A stretch of DNA of 64,000 nt, taken from the NCBI RefSeq assembly GCF_024204665.1, contig NZ_CP100355.1:372001-436000 (forward strand), read 5' to 3'. The notes below the pieces were generated by a model. It had not been told where the DNA came from, ran no database searches, and saw only the letters and a list, made by a program, of their open reading frames with translations. This stretch comes from Natronosalvus rutilus (GTDB lineage Archaea > Halobacteriota > Halobacteria > Halobacteriales > Natrialbaceae). Shown here piece after piece: positions 22,923 through 31,679 of the stretch. Each line of letters starts with the position of its first letter. The stretch's first letter is position 1. The translations under genes and the position numbers were made by a program.

Positions 22923-25013
22923 TCAGAGCGACGTGTCGAGACCAACCACGGTGACCGACGCCGCGGTCCCGTCCGCACTCGCCCAGAGGTCGCCGCTCGC
23001 GCTGTACTCGAGCGGTCCGAACTCGTGCTCGCCTGTCTCGGCGGGGACCTCCGCGTAGTAGCGCACCGATTCTCCGCCAGCAAGGGAGTCGTCGAACTCG
23101 ACGTACGTCGTCCCCTCGACCTCGGTGATCGAGTGGTCGTCGCCGCCCACCACCGTCCAGCCGTCGGGGAGGCGGTCGCGAACCAGGGTCGCCTCGGTCG
23201 TCGACTCGACGGTGAGGTCGATCCTTGCCGTCTGACCGGCGGTGTAGGCCGACGAATCCTGCTCCCGCGAGAAGGTTGCGGTCGGGAACGTCGGCGCGTC
23301 GAGGCCCTCGGCGATGGCGTCGAACCGGAGACACGACTCCGAGAGGACGACCCGGTTCGTCGACTCGTTGTCGGGGTCGTGTCTGACCCAGTCGGCGTTG
23401 TCGGAGGCGACGACGACGCCGAGTCGGGAATCGGCCTCGAGCGTCCAGTCGATGTCCCAGCACGCGAGCGGGACGCGGTAGGCCCGGTCGGTCGGCGTCG
23501 AGGACTCCTCGTTGATCCCGGTATGGAATCGCGAGTTCCAGAAGCCTCGAGCAAAAGGCCGGGTGCTACCGTCGGATCGACGCTCGTAGACGACGGCCGT
23601 GAACCAGGTGTCGTCGCTCGAGGCGACCAGCAGGTCCGCGGTGACGTGCCCGGCGACTCGCACCGATTCCTCGAGGCGCGGGCTCTCGAACATGAGGTGG
23701 TCGGGCCCGGACGACCGTTCGGCGAACATCTCGTCCTCGCTGATCGGCGGCGAGGCGTCCTCGAAACTCGAGACGCCGGTCCCCAGCAACTCGAGTTCGC
23801 CGGCTGCGGGGTCGTCGCGGACGAGCGGGAACGCCGTCTTCTCGGCGGCGGCCGGCGGCCAGACGTCGAACTGCGTCCGCGGAGACGACGCCGACTGGAC
23901 GTCGACCGGTGGCAGGTCCATTACGTCAGTCTCGACGCCGTCGACCAGCCAGTGGTCGAACCAGGCGTGATACAGCGCCGGGCTGTCGGGGTACTGTCCG
24001 GCGGCGTGACCCCAGTCGCCGATCACGAGCCGTTTCGAGTGGTCGTCGGGGAGCGCCTCGTAGAACCGGGTCGATCCCCAGCGCTTGACGTTGCGGTCCT
24101 CCCAGCCGGCTTCCATCATGACGGCGCACTCGACGCTGTCGGCGCGTCGGCGGTAGTCGCGCTCGATCCAGAACTCGTCGTAGTTCGGATCGTACTCGTA
24201 GGATCGGATCTCGTGCTCGAGGCGCTCGCCGGGTTCGATTCGGGTCGTGAGCGAGTCGAGCAGTTCTTCGGGATACTCGACGGCCGCCGGCGGGATGAGC
24301 CCGAAGCTGAAGTCGAACAGCGTCGGCGTCCCGTAGGTGTCCCACGGGCAGGCGTCGTGGAAGCGGTAGTCGTACCAGCGGTCGATGGCGACCTGTGGAA
24401 CGATGGCCTGCAGGTGCTCGGGGGCCTCGATAGCGGCCGCCAGCTGGGTCGTCCCGTCGTAAGAGCCGCCGATCATTCCAATGTTTCCGTTGGTCCAGTC
24501 CGCCTCGCCGAGCGCATCGATCAGTTCCCGCCCGCTGAGGCGCTCGCGGATGCCGCCGTAGTCGTAGTAGCCCCCCGAGTTGCGCGTCCCGATGAGGTCG
24601 AACTGGGCTCGAGCGTAGCCCCGAGGCACGAAGAAATCGGCGATGCCGCCTTTCGCTGGACTCTCCCCGCCGTTGAGCGCCTGGTAGAGGTCGTTGTACG
24701 GCGAGTACGTGAGGATCACCGGTACGTCGGAAACGGGCTCGCCGCTCGCGTCGACGGGGCGAATGACTTCGCCGTACAGCGACGGCGACTCGGTCACCTC
24801 CTCGCCGTCGCGATTCTCGAAAGTGAACTCCACCTCGATGGAGTGTGACTCGGGGTCGCCGAGGTCGTAGCGCGGTTCGGTCTCCCCGCTGGTGGTTTCG
24901 ATCCCGTCTGTCGTCGCGACGGGTGTGGACCCGAGTAGACCGAGTACGCTCGCTCCGGCGAGGGCGCCGGACGCTTTCAGAACCGATCGCCGATCAACTG
25001 GCTGGCGTGACAT
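22923..25013 (-). CDS. Tat-exported S15/CocE-family alpha/beta hydrolase (X-Pro dipeptidyl-peptidase-like)
   Basis: A 696-residue secreted hydrolase starts with a Tat signal (VDRRSVLKASGALAGASVLGLLG). The alpha/beta-hydrolase core carries the nucleophile motif GMIGGSYDG near residue 185. The catalytic His is probably in GDWGHAAG near 335. A beta-rich C-terminal domain follows, typical of S15 and cocaine-esterase-like enzymes (PLVRDDPAAG... VAGHVTADLLVASSDDTWF), and then a tail with an additional beta domain. The ATG at 25013 is supported by CTTTAG about 26 nt upstream; GTG 25025 is less likely. The substrate could be proline peptides or esters. It is transcribed in the same direction as the PhnP-like gene, with a 169-nt gap. 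Confidence 0.88.
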   Translation of the reverse strand: MSRQPVDRRSVLKASGALAGASVLGLLGSTPVATTDGIETTSGETEPRYDLGDPESHSIEVEFTFENRDGEEVTESPSLYGEVIRPVDASGEPVSDVPVILTYSPYNDLYQALNGGESPAKGGIADFFVPRGYARAQFDLIGTRNSGGYYDYGGIRERLSGRELIDALGEADWTNGNIGMIGGSYDGTTQLAAAIEAPEHLQAIVPQVAIDRWYDYRFHDACPWDTYGTPTLFDFSFGLIPPAAVEYPEELLDSLTTRIEPGERLEHEIRSYEYDPNYDEFWIERDYRRRADSVECAVMMEAGWEDRNVKRWGSTRFYEALPDDHSKRLVIGDWGHAAGQYPDSPALYHAWFDHWLVDGVETDVMDLPPVDVQSASSPRTQFDVWPPAAAEKTAFPLVRDDPAAGELELLGTGVSSFEDASPPISEDEMFAERSSGPDHLMFESPRLEESVRVAGHVTADLLVASSDDTWFTAVVYERRSDGSTRPFARGFWNSRFHTGINEESSTPTDRAYRVPLACWDIDWTLEADSRLGVVVASDNADWVRHDPDNESTNRVVLSESCLRFDAIAEGLDAPTFPTATFSREQDSSAYTAGQTARIDLTVESTTEATLVRDRLPDGWTVVGGDDHSITEVEGTTYVEFDDSLAGGESVRYYAEVPAETGEHEFGPLEYSASGDLWASADGTAASVTVVGLDTSL

Positions 25014-25035
25014 ACGCTCGAGCACAACAGTCGCT

Positions 25036-25041
25036 CTAAAG
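25036..25041 (-). promoter_or_regulatory. TATA-like box of the S15 hydrolase gene
   Basis: On the minus strand this reads CTTTAG, centred about 26 nt before the ATG at 25013, consistent with a leaderless mRNA. Confidence 0.45.
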
Positions 25042-25198
25042 AGGGTGTTGACAATCCCGTCAAAACGTTCGTGACGATTCTCGAGGGTCGATTGGGGCCG
25101 CGAGCACCGCGCCGGAGCGGCCGCTCACACGTCGACACGCGGTTCGGTATCTCGAGTCGGAATAGGTTCGCGGTCAGTAATTGTGGTCGCAGTCGCAG

Positions 25199-26650
25199 TC
25201 AGTGGTCGTGGTTGTGATCGTGCGAGTGCCCACCGTCGCTCGCCGCACCCAGGTCCCCGCCTGCGACCAGCGCCTCGTGATCGCCATCGATCATATCCAT
25301 GTTCTTCAGGTTGTCTCGTTCCTCGAAGTCCTGGACGGCCTCGAGCAGGTCCTTCTGGGTGAGCGTCGTCCGGTTCTCGGTTAGCGCCTCGAGGACGGCC
25401 TCCCGCATGACCATCCGGAGGTCGCTCCCGGTCATCCCCTCGGTTGCGTCGGCGACGGCGTCGGGGTCGAACTCGTCGATGTCCATCGCGTGGGTGATGA
25501 CCCGGAGGATGTCCGAGCGCATCCCGGTGTCGGGTTTGGGGAAGTTGACGATCTCGTCGAACCGTCGCCACGCTGCGGCGTCGAGCTGGTCGGGGTGGTT
25601 CGTCGCCCCGATCAGGAGGACATCGTCCTGGATGAGCGAAACGTTGTCGATGCTCTTGAGCAGGGTGTTGACTGCCCGCTTGAGTGCGGCGTGTTCGTCG
25701 CTTCGGCGGGTCTTGGCGACGAAGTCGAACTCGTCGATAAACAGGATACACGGCGAGAGCCGCTTAGCGACCTCGAAGGTCTTGTCGACGTTTTTGGCCG
25801 TCTCACCGAGGTACTGGCTGGTGATCATCGAGAGTTTGACCTCGACGAACGGGAGGTCCATGTCGTGAGCCAGCGCGCGCGCCGTCGACGTCTTCCCGGT
25901 ACCCGGCGGCCCGACGAACAGCAGTTTCCCGATCTCGCGCAGCCCGATTTGGGCGAGGTAGTCGCGGTGCTCGATCGCCTTGGCGATCTTCTCGATTTCG
26001 GACTCCTGGTTCGGCGTCAACACCAGGTCGTCGAGCGTGATGTCGACCTCCTCGGGCGCACGCACTTCCACGAGATCGAGCATCTCCTCGTCTTCCTCGT
26101 CCTCGAAGTACTCCTGGAGCAGGCCGTCGATCCAGACGCGGTCGGCCTGGATCGGGCGGTTCTGCTCGCGGGCAGCCTCGTAATCCACGTCGAAAGCGAG
26201 GTCCTCGTGCCCCTCGAAGTGCTTCGCGAGCGTCGGGTTCGCCTGGATGCGGTCGGCGTCGGTTCGCTCGAGGTACCAGCGCTCGGCCAGGTCGCGCTCG
26301 GTGAGCGAGATCGACCCCGAGAAGTCGTCGCGCTCGGTGAACATGAGGTCGCTGACGGCGTTCCACGGGCGGTCGACACCGGTGGCTTCGCGGATGGTCG
26401 TGTTGGTCGCCGACAGCGGGCGGGAGATGCCGCCGCGGTGGCGTCGTCCGCGGCCGAAACCCGCGCCTGTGCTCGCGGCGTCGCCCGTTTCGGACGCGTC
26501 GTCGGTGTCGTCGTTGGTCCCACCAGCGGCGCCCGTCCAGAAGACCCGGCGGATCGCCGGCGGGAGGTCGTTTTCGTCGAGAGAACGGTCGTTCGAGTAG
26601 ATGCTCGCCGTGAGCAGGAACTCGACGACCTCGAGCGCCGGAGTACTCAT
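25199..26650 (-). CDS. AAA-family ATPase with histidine-rich tail
   Basis: The 483-residue protein has a unique N-terminal half of about 215 residues, including a Gly/Arg-rich segment near 65-75 and a very acidic stretch. A single AAA module follows with Walker A GPPGTGKTS (about residue 248), Walker B ILFIDEFD, sensor 1 IGATNHP and arginine-finger segment AAWRRFDEI. The lid domain is at the end. It resembles proteasome-ATPase/katanin-like AAA remodelers, but no substrate-docking domain is evident. The last ten residues contain five histidines (HSHDHNHDH), a possible metal-binding tail. A TATA-like GATTAAGG lies about 27 nt before the ATG. The partner is unknown. Confidence 0.88.
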   Translation of the reverse strand: MSTPALEVVEFLLTASIYSNDRSLDENDLPPAIRRVFWTGAAGGTNDDTDDASETGDAASTGAGFGRGRRHRGGISRPLSATNTTIREATGVDRPWNAVSDLMFTERDDFSGSISLTERDLAERWYLERTDADRIQANPTLAKHFEGHEDLAFDVDYEAAREQNRPIQADRVWIDGLLQEYFEDEEDEEMLDLVEVRAPEEVDITLDDLVLTPNQESEIEKIAKAIEHRDYLAQIGLREIGKLLFVGPPGTGKTSTARALAHDMDLPFVEVKLSMITSQYLGETAKNVDKTFEVAKRLSPCILFIDEFDFVAKTRRSDEHAALKRAVNTLLKSIDNVSLIQDDVLLIGATNHPDQLDAAAWRRFDEIVNFPKPDTGMRSDILRVITHAMDIDEFDPDAVADATEGMTGSDLRMVMREAVLEALTENRTTLTQKDLLEAVQDFEERDNLKNMDMIDGDHEALVAGGDLGAASDGGHSHDHNHDH

Positions 26651-26796
26651 TCGCGGAACCTAGTCACCACACGCCCTTAATCCCGTCGTCACGGCTCCGA
26701 CGCGACGGTCGTGGTCGAGGCCCGGGCGGTTCGTTCCCGTCGTCGACGGTCCGAGAGCCTGCGAGCGCCGTCGCTCGAGGAACGTGACGGTGTCAA

Positions 26797-26840
26797 AATG
26801 CCCTTCATAGCTCTATCTTGTGACCAGAACCACTTAAAGG
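26797..26840 (+). repeat. 44-bp promoter-like direct repeat, copy 1
   Basis: It starts AATGCCCTTCATAGCTCTAT and ends ACTTAAAGG. It matches copy 2 at 41 of 44 positions. Each copy ends with a TATA-like CTTAAAGG, so each could drive a transcript toward mptA. On the other strand CTTTAAG is followed by an ATG about 30 nt later. Confidence 0.85.
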
Positions 26841-26907
26841 CGAGAGAGGTGCTATCGAGGTGCACGGATTGGCCCGGCGCAGTGGCTCGAGAGGCGGAAC
26901 GACGGCA

Positions 26908-26951
26908 GAATGCCCTTCATAGCTCTACCTTGTGACCAGAAGTACTTAAAG
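26908..26951 (+). repeat. 44-bp promoter-like direct repeat, copy 2
   Basis: This second copy lies 111 bp after copy 1, between the AAA ATPase and mptA genes, and ends at a TATA-like TTAAAGG 123 nt before the mptA ATG. The 26651-27073 interval (423 nt) holds these repeats and no gene that I can support. A separate weak TATA-like CCTAAT lies at about 27043-27049. Confidence 0.85.
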
Positions 26952-27073
26952 GAACGACCGGGGACATCGCTCACCCGAACGCGAGGGGTCGAGAGTACCG
27001 GAGTCCCGTCCGTGAGTTCGACAGATGAGCCCCTTCCGAAAGGCCTAATCGCGTTCTGGCCCGAGTGCGACCA

Positions 27074-28009
27074 ATGAGTCACCAGTTGCCCGACGTCCAG
27101 GCGAGCGCGCCCGACGTCACCGTCGGACTGAGCCAGGTCGGCGTCACCGGCGTCGAGAAACTCGTCAAGATCGCCCGCGAGGACAAGCGCCCGCTCGTGT
27201 TCACGGCGGAGTTCGAGGTCTTCGTCGACCTCCCTGCCTGGCGCAAGGGCGCGGACATGAGCCGAAACATGGAGGTCATCGACGAGACCCTCGAGGAGGC
27301 GACCCGCGAGGAGGCCTACCGCGTCGAGGACGTCTGCGGCGACGCTGCCGAGCGCCTCCTCGAGAAACACGACTACACCTCCCGCGCGGAAGTCTCGATG
27401 GAAGCCGAGTTCATGCGCCGGGAACAGACGCCGGCGAGCGACCGCGAGACCCAGCACACCGTCGACGTCATCGCCTCCGCGACGGCCACCGAGGAGGGAA
27501 CCCGCGAGGAGGTCGGCGCCCGCGTCGTCGGCATGACCGTCTGCCCGTGCTCCCAGGGCATGTCCGTCGCGCGGGCGAAGCAGAAACTCGAGGACCTCGA
27601 CGTCCCCGAGGCGAAGATTACGGAGTTCTTAGACGAGGTGCCCCAGCCGGGCCACTCCCAACGCGGGCACGCGACGCTCACGATCGAGTCCGAGGGTGCC
27701 CCGGACGTCGACCTGAACGACGTCATCGACATCGCCCGGGACTCGATGAGCGCGCACATCTACAACCTCGCGAAGCGCCCCGACGAGGATCACATGACCT
27801 ACGAGGCCCACAGCGACGCGAAGTTCGTCGAGGACTGCGTCCGCGCGATGGCCGAGGGCGTCCTCGAGGAGTTCGGCCACCTGCCGGACGACGCGGTCGT
27901 CCGCATGTCCCAGTCGAACGACGAGTCGATCCACCAGCACAACGCTCATGCCGAGCGCGTCGTCGATTTCGCGACCCTGCGAGCGGAAGCAAACGGCGAC
28001 GGTCAGTAG
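27074..28009 (+). CDS. mptA: GTP cyclohydrolase MptA (type IV, FolE2-like)
   Basis: MptA opens the GTP ring to start pterin synthesis. In haloarchaea this feeds folate-type cofactors and 7-deazaguanine tRNA modification. The 311-residue protein starts at [23 protein letters not shown]. It has the family Cys motif [12 protein letters not shown] near residue 160, the HSQRGHATL segment and the C-terminal [15 protein letters not shown] with metal-binding histidines. The start at 27074 is preferred to the in-frame codon at 27065. It lies downstream of the duplicated 44-bp element. Confidence 0.95.
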   Translation: MSHQLPDVQASAPDVTVGLSQVGVTGVEKLVKIAREDKRPLVFTAEFEVFVDLPAWRKGADMSRNMEVIDETLEEATREEAYRVEDVCGDAAERLLEKHDYTSRAEVSMEAEFMRREQTPASDRETQHTVDVIASATATEEGTREEVGARVVGMTVCPCSQGMSVARAKQKLEDLDVPEAKITEFLDEVPQPGHSQRGHATLTIESEGAPDVDLNDVIDIARDSMSAHIYNLAKRPDEDHMTYEAHSDAKFVEDCVRAMAEGVLEEFGHLPDDAVVRMSQSNDESIHQHNAHAERVVDFATLRAEANGDGQ

Positions 28010-28223
28010 CGAGGTGACAGCGGACCGAACGATTTACGCGGGCAGCCTGCACAGGGGGACCTATGTGCCGCCCCCTGATTCGTAACCCACTCCGGAGGCC
28101 ACTCGAGGCGAGTTCTCGGTCGGTCGGTCCGGAACCCCACCCGAACGAGGCAGGACCCTGTGCGCTCGAGCCGGGACCTCATCCGAACGAGACGGGCCCC
28201 CGTTCGCTCGAGGTGACGATCTG

Positions 28224-29888
28224 ATGGGGTTCGTCCCCGCCACGATCGCCGCGACTGAGTACCGGCGAACGGTTCGCACGGTCGTCGGCGACCGAACGAA
28301 GCTCCTCCTGAGCGTCGGAATCCTCCTGGTCGCGCTCGGCCCAATGATGGCCGTCGGCCTCCTCCTGTTACCGGTCGCGGGCGAAGCGCTGGCCGCGGGG
28401 CCGGTCGAGCCAATCGCCGGGTTCACCGTCGCGGACGTCGTCACCGGCGGCGTCGCGATGGCGTGGATCGGACTGGTCGCGTTCGCGACGATCCGCGTCG
28501 TCACGACGGTGGCCGACCTGGACGAGCCCGCACTCGTCCTGACGGCGACCCCGATTCGAACGCTCGTCGTCGGCCTCGTCGGTTCGGAGCTGCTGGCCTT
28601 CGGGACCTGGTTGCTCCCAGTTTCGCTGCTGCTGTCTGGCGCGTTCGCCTACGGGACGGGTACGATCTGGCCCGTCCTCGTCGCCCCGGCGACGGTCGCC
28701 GTGCTGTTCCTGTCCGCGTTCCCGGTCGGGTTCGCTCTCGGCGTCGGAATCCGCCACCTCATCACCGTCTACGAGCCGATCGCGCGCTACCGCACCCCGA
28801 TTCTCGTCCTCGTCGGCGCGGCCTACTTCGGGTCGATCGCCCTCGGCTGGTTCGACCAGGTCACCGGCGTCCTGTTCGACCTCCTCGACGGGACGCCTCT
28901 CGGCTGGCCCGGCCACCTCCTGCTGGCGGGGCTCCCGAACGTCACGTTCTCGATGCCCCACGCCGTCGCCGGCGTCGTCGGTTCGGTGGCACTCGCCGCG
29001 CTCGCCATCGTCGTCGGCACCCGTCTCGCCGCCGTCCACTGGCGGTCCGACCCCTTCCGCGAGGACGAAGACGAGCGCGTCGTCGCGGAACACGCCGGCG
29101 AGAGCCGACTCGCGAGCCTGCTCGAGCCAGGCCTGAGCCAGCCGGTTCGAACCGTCGCCGTGACAGCGCTTCGCCGGACGAAACGCGCGCCCATCCGCCT
29201 GCTGTACGTCGCCTACCCGCTGTTCATGGCGGCCTTCTTCGTCCAGGAGATCGCCCGAGCGGGGACGATTCCGTCCTACATCGCCGTGCTCACCTGCCTG
29301 TACGTCGTCTGGGGCGCCGGCGCGTTCGTCTCGCTCAATCCGCTGGGCGACCTCGGACCGGCGCTGCCAGCCGTCCTCACGTCGACGGTCTCGGGTCGAC
29401 AGGTGGTCGCCGGTCGAATCGTCGCGAGCGCCCTCGTCGCCGTCCCCGTCGCCGTCGTCGTCAGCCTCGCCGTCGGTCTCGTGAGTCCGCTGTCGCTCGA
29501 GCGGGTCGCCATGCTGGTTCCCGCGACGGCGGTCGGCGCCGTCGCCGCGCCCGCGTTAGCCGTCGGCATCGGCTCGCTGTTCCCCCGATTCGGCAGCGTC
29601 ACCATCTCCTCGAACCGGGAGGCGGTCATGCCGAGCAAGTCCGCGTTCGTCACCTACACGCTCGCGCTCGTGATTCCGATCGGGGCGTTCGGTATCATCT
29701 ACACCGACGCCGCCGACCCGGTCGCGTCAGTCGCGACGTCGCTGGTCGCGATGGCACCGGTCGTGACGTTCACCATCCCGGGCGCCGCCGTCCTCGCACT
29801 CGCCTGGGTCGCGCTCCTCGTGGGGCTCGCCGGGCCGGCGCTGTCGGCGGGCTACGCGGTTCGTACGTTCGACGGGTACGTCCGTTGA
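28224..29888 (+). CDS. ABC-2-type transporter permease
   Basis: A 554-residue membrane protein with about twelve hydrophobic segments begins with the cytoplasmic helix GFVPATIAATEYRRTVRTVVGDR, typical of ABC-2 export permeases fused as two halves. An SD-like GAGGTGA lies about 8 nt before the ATG. The ATPase gene that follows lies on the opposite strand, converging with an 18-nt gap, so the two halves of the transporter are not in one operon. The upstream 28010-28223 interval has a TATA-like GATTTACG and two tandem 40-bp imperfect repeats (28131-28170, 28173-28212). Substrate unknown. Confidence 0.8.
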   Translation: MGFVPATIAATEYRRTVRTVVGDRTKLLLSVGILLVALGPMMAVGLLLLPVAGEALAAGPVEPIAGFTVADVVTGGVAMAWIGLVAFATIRVVTTVADLDEPALVLTATPIRTLVVGLVGSELLAFGTWLLPVSLLLSGAFAYGTGTIWPVLVAPATVAVLFLSAFPVGFALGVGIRHLITVYEPIARYRTPILVLVGAAYFGSIALGWFDQVTGVLFDLLDGTPLGWPGHLLLAGLPNVTFSMPHAVAGVVGSVALAALAIVVGTRLAAVHWRSDPFREDEDERVVAEHAGESRLASLLEPGLSQPVRTVAVTALRRTKRAPIRLLYVAYPLFMAAFFVQEIARAGTIPSYIAVLTCLYVVWGAGAFVSLNPLGDLGPALPAVLTSTVSGRQVVAGRIVASALVAVPVAVVVSLAVGLVSPLSLERVAMLVPATAVGAVAAPALAVGIGSLFPRFGSVTISSNREAVMPSKSAFVTYTLALVIPIGAFGIIYTDAADPVASVATSLVAMAPVVTFTIPGAAVLALAWVALLVGLAGPALSAGYAVRTFDGYVR

Positions 29889-29906
29889 CCGCGGTCGAGG
29901 CCAGGC

Positions 29907-30713
29907 TCAGACTCGTTTTTCGGTACCTCGAACCGCGGCCTCGCTGTCGTCGGTGATCTCGAGGAAGGCGTCCTCGAGGCTCCCGCTCTCGCCGGTTTCG
30001 GCCCGGGACTTCAGCGTCTCGGGGTCGCCCTCGGCGACGAGGGTCCCCTCGTGGAGGACGCCGATGGTGTCGGCGAGTTCGTCGACGACCGAGAGGATGT
30101 GCGTCGAGAGGAAGATGGTCATCTCCTGGTCGGCCAGGTCCGCGATGGTGTCTCGCATCGTTCGGGCCGCCCGCGGGTCGAGGCCGCTGGTCGGTTCGTC
30201 GAGGAAGGCGACGGCGGGTTCGTGGAGGACCGCCTGGATCACGCCGACTTTCTGGCGCATCCCTTTCGAATAGGCGTCGATGCGCTTGTCGGCGTCCTCG
30301 AGCAGGTCGAAGCGCTCGAGGAGGGACTCGATGCGATCGCTCGCCTCCGCTTTCGGGAGGTTTCTGAGGCCCGCAACGTACTCGAGTTGCTCGCGGCCGC
30401 TGAGTTCGTCGTAGATCGGCGGCTCCTCGGGCAGGTAGCCGATGTGCGGAGTGACGGCGTTCCGGTCGGTGACGTCGTGACCGGCGACGCGAGCCGTCCC
30501 GGAGGTAGGGCGGGTGAGCGTCGTCAACATTCGCATCGTCGTCGTCTTGCCGGCCCCGTTCGGCCCGAGAAAGCCGTAGACGGTGCCGCGGGCGATTTCG
30601 AGGTCGAGGTCCGAGACGGCGGTCTCGTCGCCGTACCGTTTGGTCAGGCCTCGAGCCTCGATTGCGGGGGCAGAGGTAGAGATCGACGAGTCGGCGGGCG
30701 ACGCAGGGGACAT
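29907..30713 (-). CDS. ABC transporter ATP-binding protein
   Basis: The 268-residue ATPase subunit has Walker A FLGPNGAGKTTT, signature YSKGMRQKVGVIQA and Walker B VAFLDEPTSGLD. The H-loop THILS is also present. The arrangement matches ABC-2 export and antibiotic-resistance type ATPases (CcmA-like). It probably drives the permease encoded convergently next to it. CTTTAGG about 28 nt before the ATG suggests a leaderless mRNA. Confidence 0.93.
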   Translation of the reverse strand: MSPASPADSSISTSAPAIEARGLTKRYGDETAVSDLDLEIARGTVYGFLGPNGAGKTTTMRMLTTLTRPTSGTARVAGHDVTDRNAVTPHIGYLPEEPPIYDELSGREQLEYVAGLRNLPKAEASDRIESLLERFDLLEDADKRIDAYSKGMRQKVGVIQAVLHEPAVAFLDEPTSGLDPRAARTMRDTIADLADQEMTIFLSTHILSVVDELADTIGVLHEGTLVAEGDPETLKSRAETGESGSLEDAFLEITDDSEAAVRGTEKRV

Positions 30714-30796
30714 ACGCCGGGGTTCGAGCGTTCGGTCCTAAAGTGTTGCTACCGTGACCCGATTCCGACGTGGCAATGATGCTTCTCTCACGCGAC

Positions 30797-31600
30797 TCAG
30801 AACGAGAGCGGCGTCGCCTCCTCCCACCGAGGGAGGAACTTCTCGTGGACGTCGGCGGCGAACTCCGGATCCTTGAGGTCGATCATGCCGAACGCCTCGC
30901 CTGATCCGAGCGGATTCGGCACCTGGATCACCACCTCGACGTCGTCGATGACGTTGAACGACCCGCGGACGTCCTCGTTCGTCCGCACCGCGAAGTCCTC
31001 GCGCTCTTGCAGGGCCTCCTGGTACCGACGCCCGACGGTCGGCGAGAGGGCGTTGACCAGGCTCCGACTCATCAGGACGTTCACCGAGACGCCCCTGTCG
31101 AGGGCCGCCTCGAGGTGAGCCAGCACCTCGTCGCCGATCGTCCGGATGTCCACCTGCGGGGAGGGGTCGGCGGCGACCATCACGATGTCCCGGTCGGCCG
31201 CAGCCAGGCGTTCGAGCAGGAGGTCGATCGTCTCGTCGGGACCGACCGCGGCCGTCCAGAACTGCTCTTCGACGGGTTCGGCCGCGTCGAGTTCGTTCGC
31301 GAGATCGTCGACGATGGACTCGTACTGCTCGGCCTTCTCCTCGAGTTCGCGCTTCTTGTCGTCGAGCAGGCGGTCGAGGGCTGTCGCCGGTTCGACGGCG
31401 ACGTACTTCTTGGGTCGACTAGCCGTCTGGCTTCGCACGAGATTGTACTGTTCGATGCTGTTGAGGACATCGTAGATCCGTCCCATCGGCACGTCGCTCG
31501 CGCGCGACAACTCCTTCGCCGTTGTGGGACCGGTGTTGAGCAGGGCCCGGTACGCCCGTGCCTCGTACTCCGAGAGGCCGAGGTCCCTGAGTGTGGCCAT
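30797..31600 (-). CDS. TrmB-family transcriptional regulator
   Basis: The 267-residue protein has an N-terminal winged HTH (LGLSEYEARAYRALLNTGPTTAKELSRASDVPMGRIYDVLNSIE). A coiled-coil linker (LLDDKKRELEEKAEQYESI) and a TrmB-type effector domain with a PLD-like fold follow. TrmB proteins in haloarchaea sense sugars or other metabolites. The frame is open upstream, but ATG 31600 fits the family and a TTTATGG box lies about 27 nt before it. Its targets are unknown; neighbours are the ABC ATPase downstream and the DUF255 gene upstream on the same strand. Confidence 0.9.
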   Translation of the reverse strand: MATLRDLGLSEYEARAYRALLNTGPTTAKELSRASDVPMGRIYDVLNSIEQYNLVRSQTASRPKKYVAVEPATALDRLLDDKKRELEEKAEQYESIVDDLANELDAAEPVEEQFWTAAVGPDETIDLLLERLAAADRDIVMVAADPSPQVDIRTIGDEVLAHLEAALDRGVSVNVLMSRSLVNALSPTVGRRYQEALQEREDFAVRTNEDVRGSFNVIDDVEVVIQVPNPLGSGEAFGMIDLKDPEFAADVHEKFLPRWEEATPLSF

Positions 31601-31679
31601 ACTACTCTCTCGAGAGGCGACGTCCATAAACGCTTGGATAGTTTGACCGCACGGCGAGTTCCCCCAAAAGATCGAGAAC

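Noticed and set aside
22617-24848. 743-residue open frame antisense to the S15 hydrolase
   Set aside because: Val/Arg/Asp-rich shadow of a gene that has a full catalytic motif set and a Tat signal.
28224-30713. ABC permease and ATPase as a single operon
   Set aside because: They are on opposite strands and converge with an 18-nt gap, so they cannot share a transcript, although they may still form one transporter.
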